Assembly: GCF_949987535.1 (NCBI RefSeq)
Contig: NC_080078.1
Span: forward strand, 55,144,207-55,208,206
DNA: 64,000 bases
From: Balaenoptera acutorostrata
Taxonomy: Eukaryota > Chordata > Mammalia > Artiodactyla > Balaenopteridae
Direction: 5' to 3'
Shown here: positions 60,601 to 64,000 of the stretch, piece by piece
How the letters are laid out: every line of letters begins with the position of its first letter
Position numbering within the stretch: position 1 is the first letter of the stretch
Program-made: the position numbers and the translations under genes
The notes under the pieces: generated by a model
What the model was told of the DNA's origin: nothing
Database searches by the model: none
What the model saw: only the letters and a program-made list of their open reading frames with translations

Positions 60601-61605
60601 GTATGGCAGATATTAAATTGAGCATTTTTCTGAAAATTGATTCCATAGGTTTAAATTTATTATTTAAAGATGAAGTATGGCTATTATTAATTACAGGTAT
60701 TTTCCTGCTTAAAAATCATGTGCTATAATAATTCTGTATTTAATTTTGAAAAGGTATTTATTATTATAACATTTATGCTTATTAGCAAAGAAATTAGAAA
60801 ACATAGATGTAAAAAAAAACCCAGAAATTTCACAACATCCTACCAAATAACCACCAATAGCATGTTTTCTACACATACTTAGTAAACATACAAGTAAATG
60901 TATTAGTAGATATGCTAAATTGACCAGAATGGTCCCAGTATATAAACTATTTCATAGAATTCACTAGCAAAGTCATTATAAATATCTTTAAATTTTTATA
61001 TTTGTAAAATTATTTTAAATAGCAAAGTTACTTTCCAATATATAGAGTCACACCGTAATAAGCCAACCAATTATTGTTCAGTACTTTCTTGGTTTCTAAT
61101 TCAAATTTTTCCTTGTTATAAACATGGCATTAACTTTCTGAGAGCTGGGACTGACTTTGCATGTTGAAATAGTTCCATGAACATAGTAGATGCTCAATTA
61201 ATATCTGCTGTATGGGCAAAAGAAGCATTAATTAAAATACAACGAAAAATTTTGTTTCTGCTAAACATTTAATATTTCCTTAAGATAAAGGCCTAAAGTC
61301 CTGGGGATTAAGACTTCCGAGATCTCCTCTGCCAAGATAGACCTCTCAAAGTGTTGGAGACCATAGCTTCCTTAACCTAACCCTCATTAATACTGAATGT
61401 TATGTCATCTTCGTGTGTGTGTGTACAGTACACACATATACATGTTTACACATACACACATATACTATTAGCTTGTAGTGTGGTAAGTGATATCTCAATT
61501 TTGTTTTAAGTGTTTTTCTTTTTAAAATTAAGAACAAATATAAAAAATTACAAACGATTACAAAATTTGTAACAAATTTTGTTTATCTGCCATCCCGAAA
61601 TGAAC
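60601..61605. other. AT-rich sequence with a possible L2 terminus
   Basis: GAACATAGTAGATGCTCAAT with TAATATCTGCTG (about 61175-61212) resembles the L2/MIR 3' terminus on the plus strand. A GT/CA-rich patch lies at about 61412-61460. The remainder is unassigned. Confidence 0.4.
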
Positions 61606-61609
61606 ACAA

Positions 61610-61830
61610 TTGGGTCATATATGCTTTAGATATTTTTAAAAATAAAACATTACAGTCAAAAGTGAAGACCTTTTTACCCCCCTCCTCAATCCTCTCCTCC
61701 TCTTCCCCCTTTCTCTGGTGGAAGTATTGTTGTAAATTAGTATGTATTTGATGTATGTTTTTCTATTTTTATCTCATGTATATGAATTCAAAACCATATA
61801 TTGCATTATTTTATGTTTTCAATTTTTACA
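61610..61830 (-). mobile_element. Possible antisense L1M 3' end
   Basis: AATAAAACATTACAGTCAAA, a C-rich CCCCCCTCCTCAATCC region, and later TTGATGTATGTTTTTCTAT resemble a block found in old L1M antisense 3' ends. Weak. Confidence 0.4.
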
Positions 61831-64000
61831 TAAATGGCTTTTATGCTGCAGCAAGCTTTTAAAAATCTCAGCACTGCTTTTCTTTCTCCCATGCCATAAA
61901 ATAGATTTCAGATGGCTATACTACAGCTAACTTACCTTAATTTTAAGTTATTTGATTATTGTAAAGTAATAATAGACCTATTTTCATAATTTTACTTTCT
62001 TCTTGTATAAGCTATCCATTGCTCACAATTATCTTCTGGCATTTAGTGTAACAATCAGATGACTGACACAGTCTTGAATTTTATAATTTTATATAAAGTT
62101 GTCCTTTTATATCTTTTCCATATCTGGGTGCTTGAAGAATTCTTTAAAGTCCTCTCACATTTGACAGGGTGAAACTAGTGTGGGCCCCTTTGCACTAATT
62201 TTTCCCAGAACATGATAGTTATTCACGAGAAGGAAAATGATGATTTCTATTGTTCTGGAAACTCTCATCCTCAATATACATCCCTTTGACTATTACTTCT
62301 GATCTGCTTTGTTTTTACTTGTAATTCTACCTTATCATACCTCCCTTTCCTTGTAACAGTTGCTTTTAATTATCAGGCTATATGCCAGCTTCATGGAAAG
62401 CATGTCTTCTTAGATTCTATGAAGGATGCAAATGTTCTGAAATGTAATTATATATGTATATAACTTGCTTACCTTCCCACATCTGGAAACATGGAACTCT
62501 GTGCCTTATCACAAGATTTATATTTTGCAAAATATATGAAGGACGCAGCTGGAAGCCTTAGACCTCAGATTCTGGAATATACTCAATTATCTAGCCCTAA
62601 GTATTTCAAATTTCAGCCATGTTTTCACCATGTCCACCTGCACATATCAACAGTCCTTCTGGAAACAAAAACATTTAAAATCTCCTGGTTTTGAGTCATT
62701 CTCTGAGGAGACTACACACTGTGGATGCAGTTTCTATTTCTTCAATCATTTGGACCATTCTTAGAAGTCAATCAAGAGGCCCCTTCCACTTGAAGATTTC
62801 ATTGTGCAGCATAAAAAAGGCAGGGAGCCATGAAACTGAAATTTATATATTTTGTACATTTTAAAAGAAGAATTGATTTACTATAATCCTCCAAAACCTA
62901 TGTAGCAATACCCTCATGTGAAACATTGGAGGGCATTGGTTTTAAGTCTGCTTCCCACCAAGCATTTCAGTTAGAAACTTTCATGTTGTTAGTGTTTTCT
63001 CACAAAGAGAACCCCCATCTTGCTTCTCCCTAAGGCCAATTTTTCCACACCTTTGGCCTGCCTCCCATCGTAGCCAGGGATGTGCACACAATGAAAAGAC
63101 TATTAGGGGGGCATTTACAGCCACCATCACCTTGTTACTGAAATGCCCCAGGTGTGGGAGAAAGATAGATATCACTAAACTTCAGAGACAGAGGTCCATC
63201 ACCAAGAGCTGAAAAGATAAAACCTGGAAGAGTCAGAGTTGGCTTAAGACTGACTAATTATCTTTCCCCTTACCCAACCAGCTTATCTTGGTCCATTGAG
63301 GAATTTATCTTCATTTTGTCTCTTGTATTTAGCTTGTTTGAATAGGAAATGAACTGCTTGAATTTCATGGGGCTGAGTGTTTAACCTGAGTGGAACCACA
63401 TGGACTAACTGCAAATACTGCAAATCCTGAAAAGCTGATGGTGACTCAAAATAGGAGATTCTTGAGTATTGCACTTGTAGCTAAAGACAGAAATACAATT
63501 TATACCAAATTAGCTGGTTTAAAGTTATGTAAGTTAACCACATGAATTACATATGGCCTATAAATAAAATAAGAAGTGATCGACATTGCCCTTAAAGAAA
63601 CCAGGCAGTGTGCTTAAAAGAAACTTTAAAGACTTTTACCTCATATATAAATGGGTTTCTTTCCTGGGAATTGGGGTTTTGGAGGAAAGTTCTTTCTGTG
63701 TTGGCTGTGACATGCCATGTTCCTGCAGAGTCAGGTCACTAGTGGGACAAGAGGAGAAAGGCAATTTTGACAGAGAACAAGGATATCAATTGTGTTTTTA
63801 CTCCATACCAAGAGACTTTTTTGCAAGGGGGTTTGGCTCCATCCATCCCAACAGTGTAAAGATTTGAAGCTCAAAGTCTTCCTCAAGATGGCTGCTCTAA
63901 TGCAAAGGGCAAGACCGTTTGTGTTCTTCACCAGGGTAACTACAAATAACAGGACAGAGGACTTGTGTATTGAAGTGACATGAGAGGAAAAAGGGCACTT
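61831..64000. other. Unique sequence, no gene recognised
   Basis: No nameable repeat. Three overlapping short open frames at 63586-63983 on both strands share no motif with a known family. A weak splice-like segment on the minus strand at 62473-62548 is discussed in the findings. Confidence 0.4.

Noticed and set aside
63586..63983. Overlapping open frames near the right edge, considered as a processed pseudogene
   Set aside because: No poly-A tail, no target-site duplication and no recognisable protein.

Overview
This is nuclear DNA from a mammal, almost certainly a whale or dolphin (Cetacea, with hippo as the only close alternative). The evidence is four tRNA-derived SINEs of the CHR type. 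Three are long copies (33.2, 40.7 and 46.1 kb) that carry the CHR 3' body and a TAAA-repeat tail; one is a short, older copy (1.2 kb). There are also several L1 3' ends of the cetartiodactyl kind, and I see no ruminant BovB or Bov-tA. The base composition is AT-rich, with the only CpG-dense patches lying inside the SINEs. There is no bacterial-style gene organisation, no intact gene, no tRNA or rRNA gene and no CRISPR array. The window reads as intergenic or deep-intronic DNA in which roughly a third to a half is recognisable transposon remains. Layout. 0-1.4 kb: a possible pair of minus-strand coding exons at the left edge (113-235 and 705-826), a CA repeat, an MIR and a CHR SINE. 1.4-8.4 kb: mostly unique AT-rich sequence. 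8.4-12.5 kb: an L1 3' end, an L2, MIRs and a short L1 with a clear target-site duplication. 13.2-20.8 kb: a long decayed L1 complex. It holds an ORF1 remnant, a solo retroviral LTR with a 4-bp target duplication, an ORF2 remnant with a recognisable FADD motif, two later L1 insertions and a second L1 segment. 21.2-30.5 kb: L2 copies, three hAT-type DNA transposon remnants close together, and a unique stretch (27.4-28.7 kb) with no repeat signature. 30.5-37.5 kb: an MLT1-like LTR, an L1M/HAL1 piece, a CHR SINE, L2, MIR and L1ME. 38-46.5 kb: hAT remnants, an antisense L1 split by a CHR SINE, and the youngest-looking SINE. 47-53 kb: mainly unique sequence with scattered MIRs. 53.3-54.7 kb: an L1 3' end split by a Tigger-like MITE with perfect TA target sites. 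55-59.4 kb: unique sequence. 59.5-61.8 kb: an antisense L1 split by a sense L1MA. 61.8-64 kb: unique sequence. No genes here can be shown to work together. The parts that can be demonstrated are the order and nesting of insertions: ancient L2/MIR and L1M first, then hAT/Tigger and LTR, then cetartiodactyl L1, then CHR SINEs. The only candidate for host coding sequence is the exon pair at the left edge, and it needs cross-species confirmation. Repeat family names are recognised from memory of consensus sequences; the boundaries are approximate except where a target-site duplication fixes them. I found no convincing new biological system.
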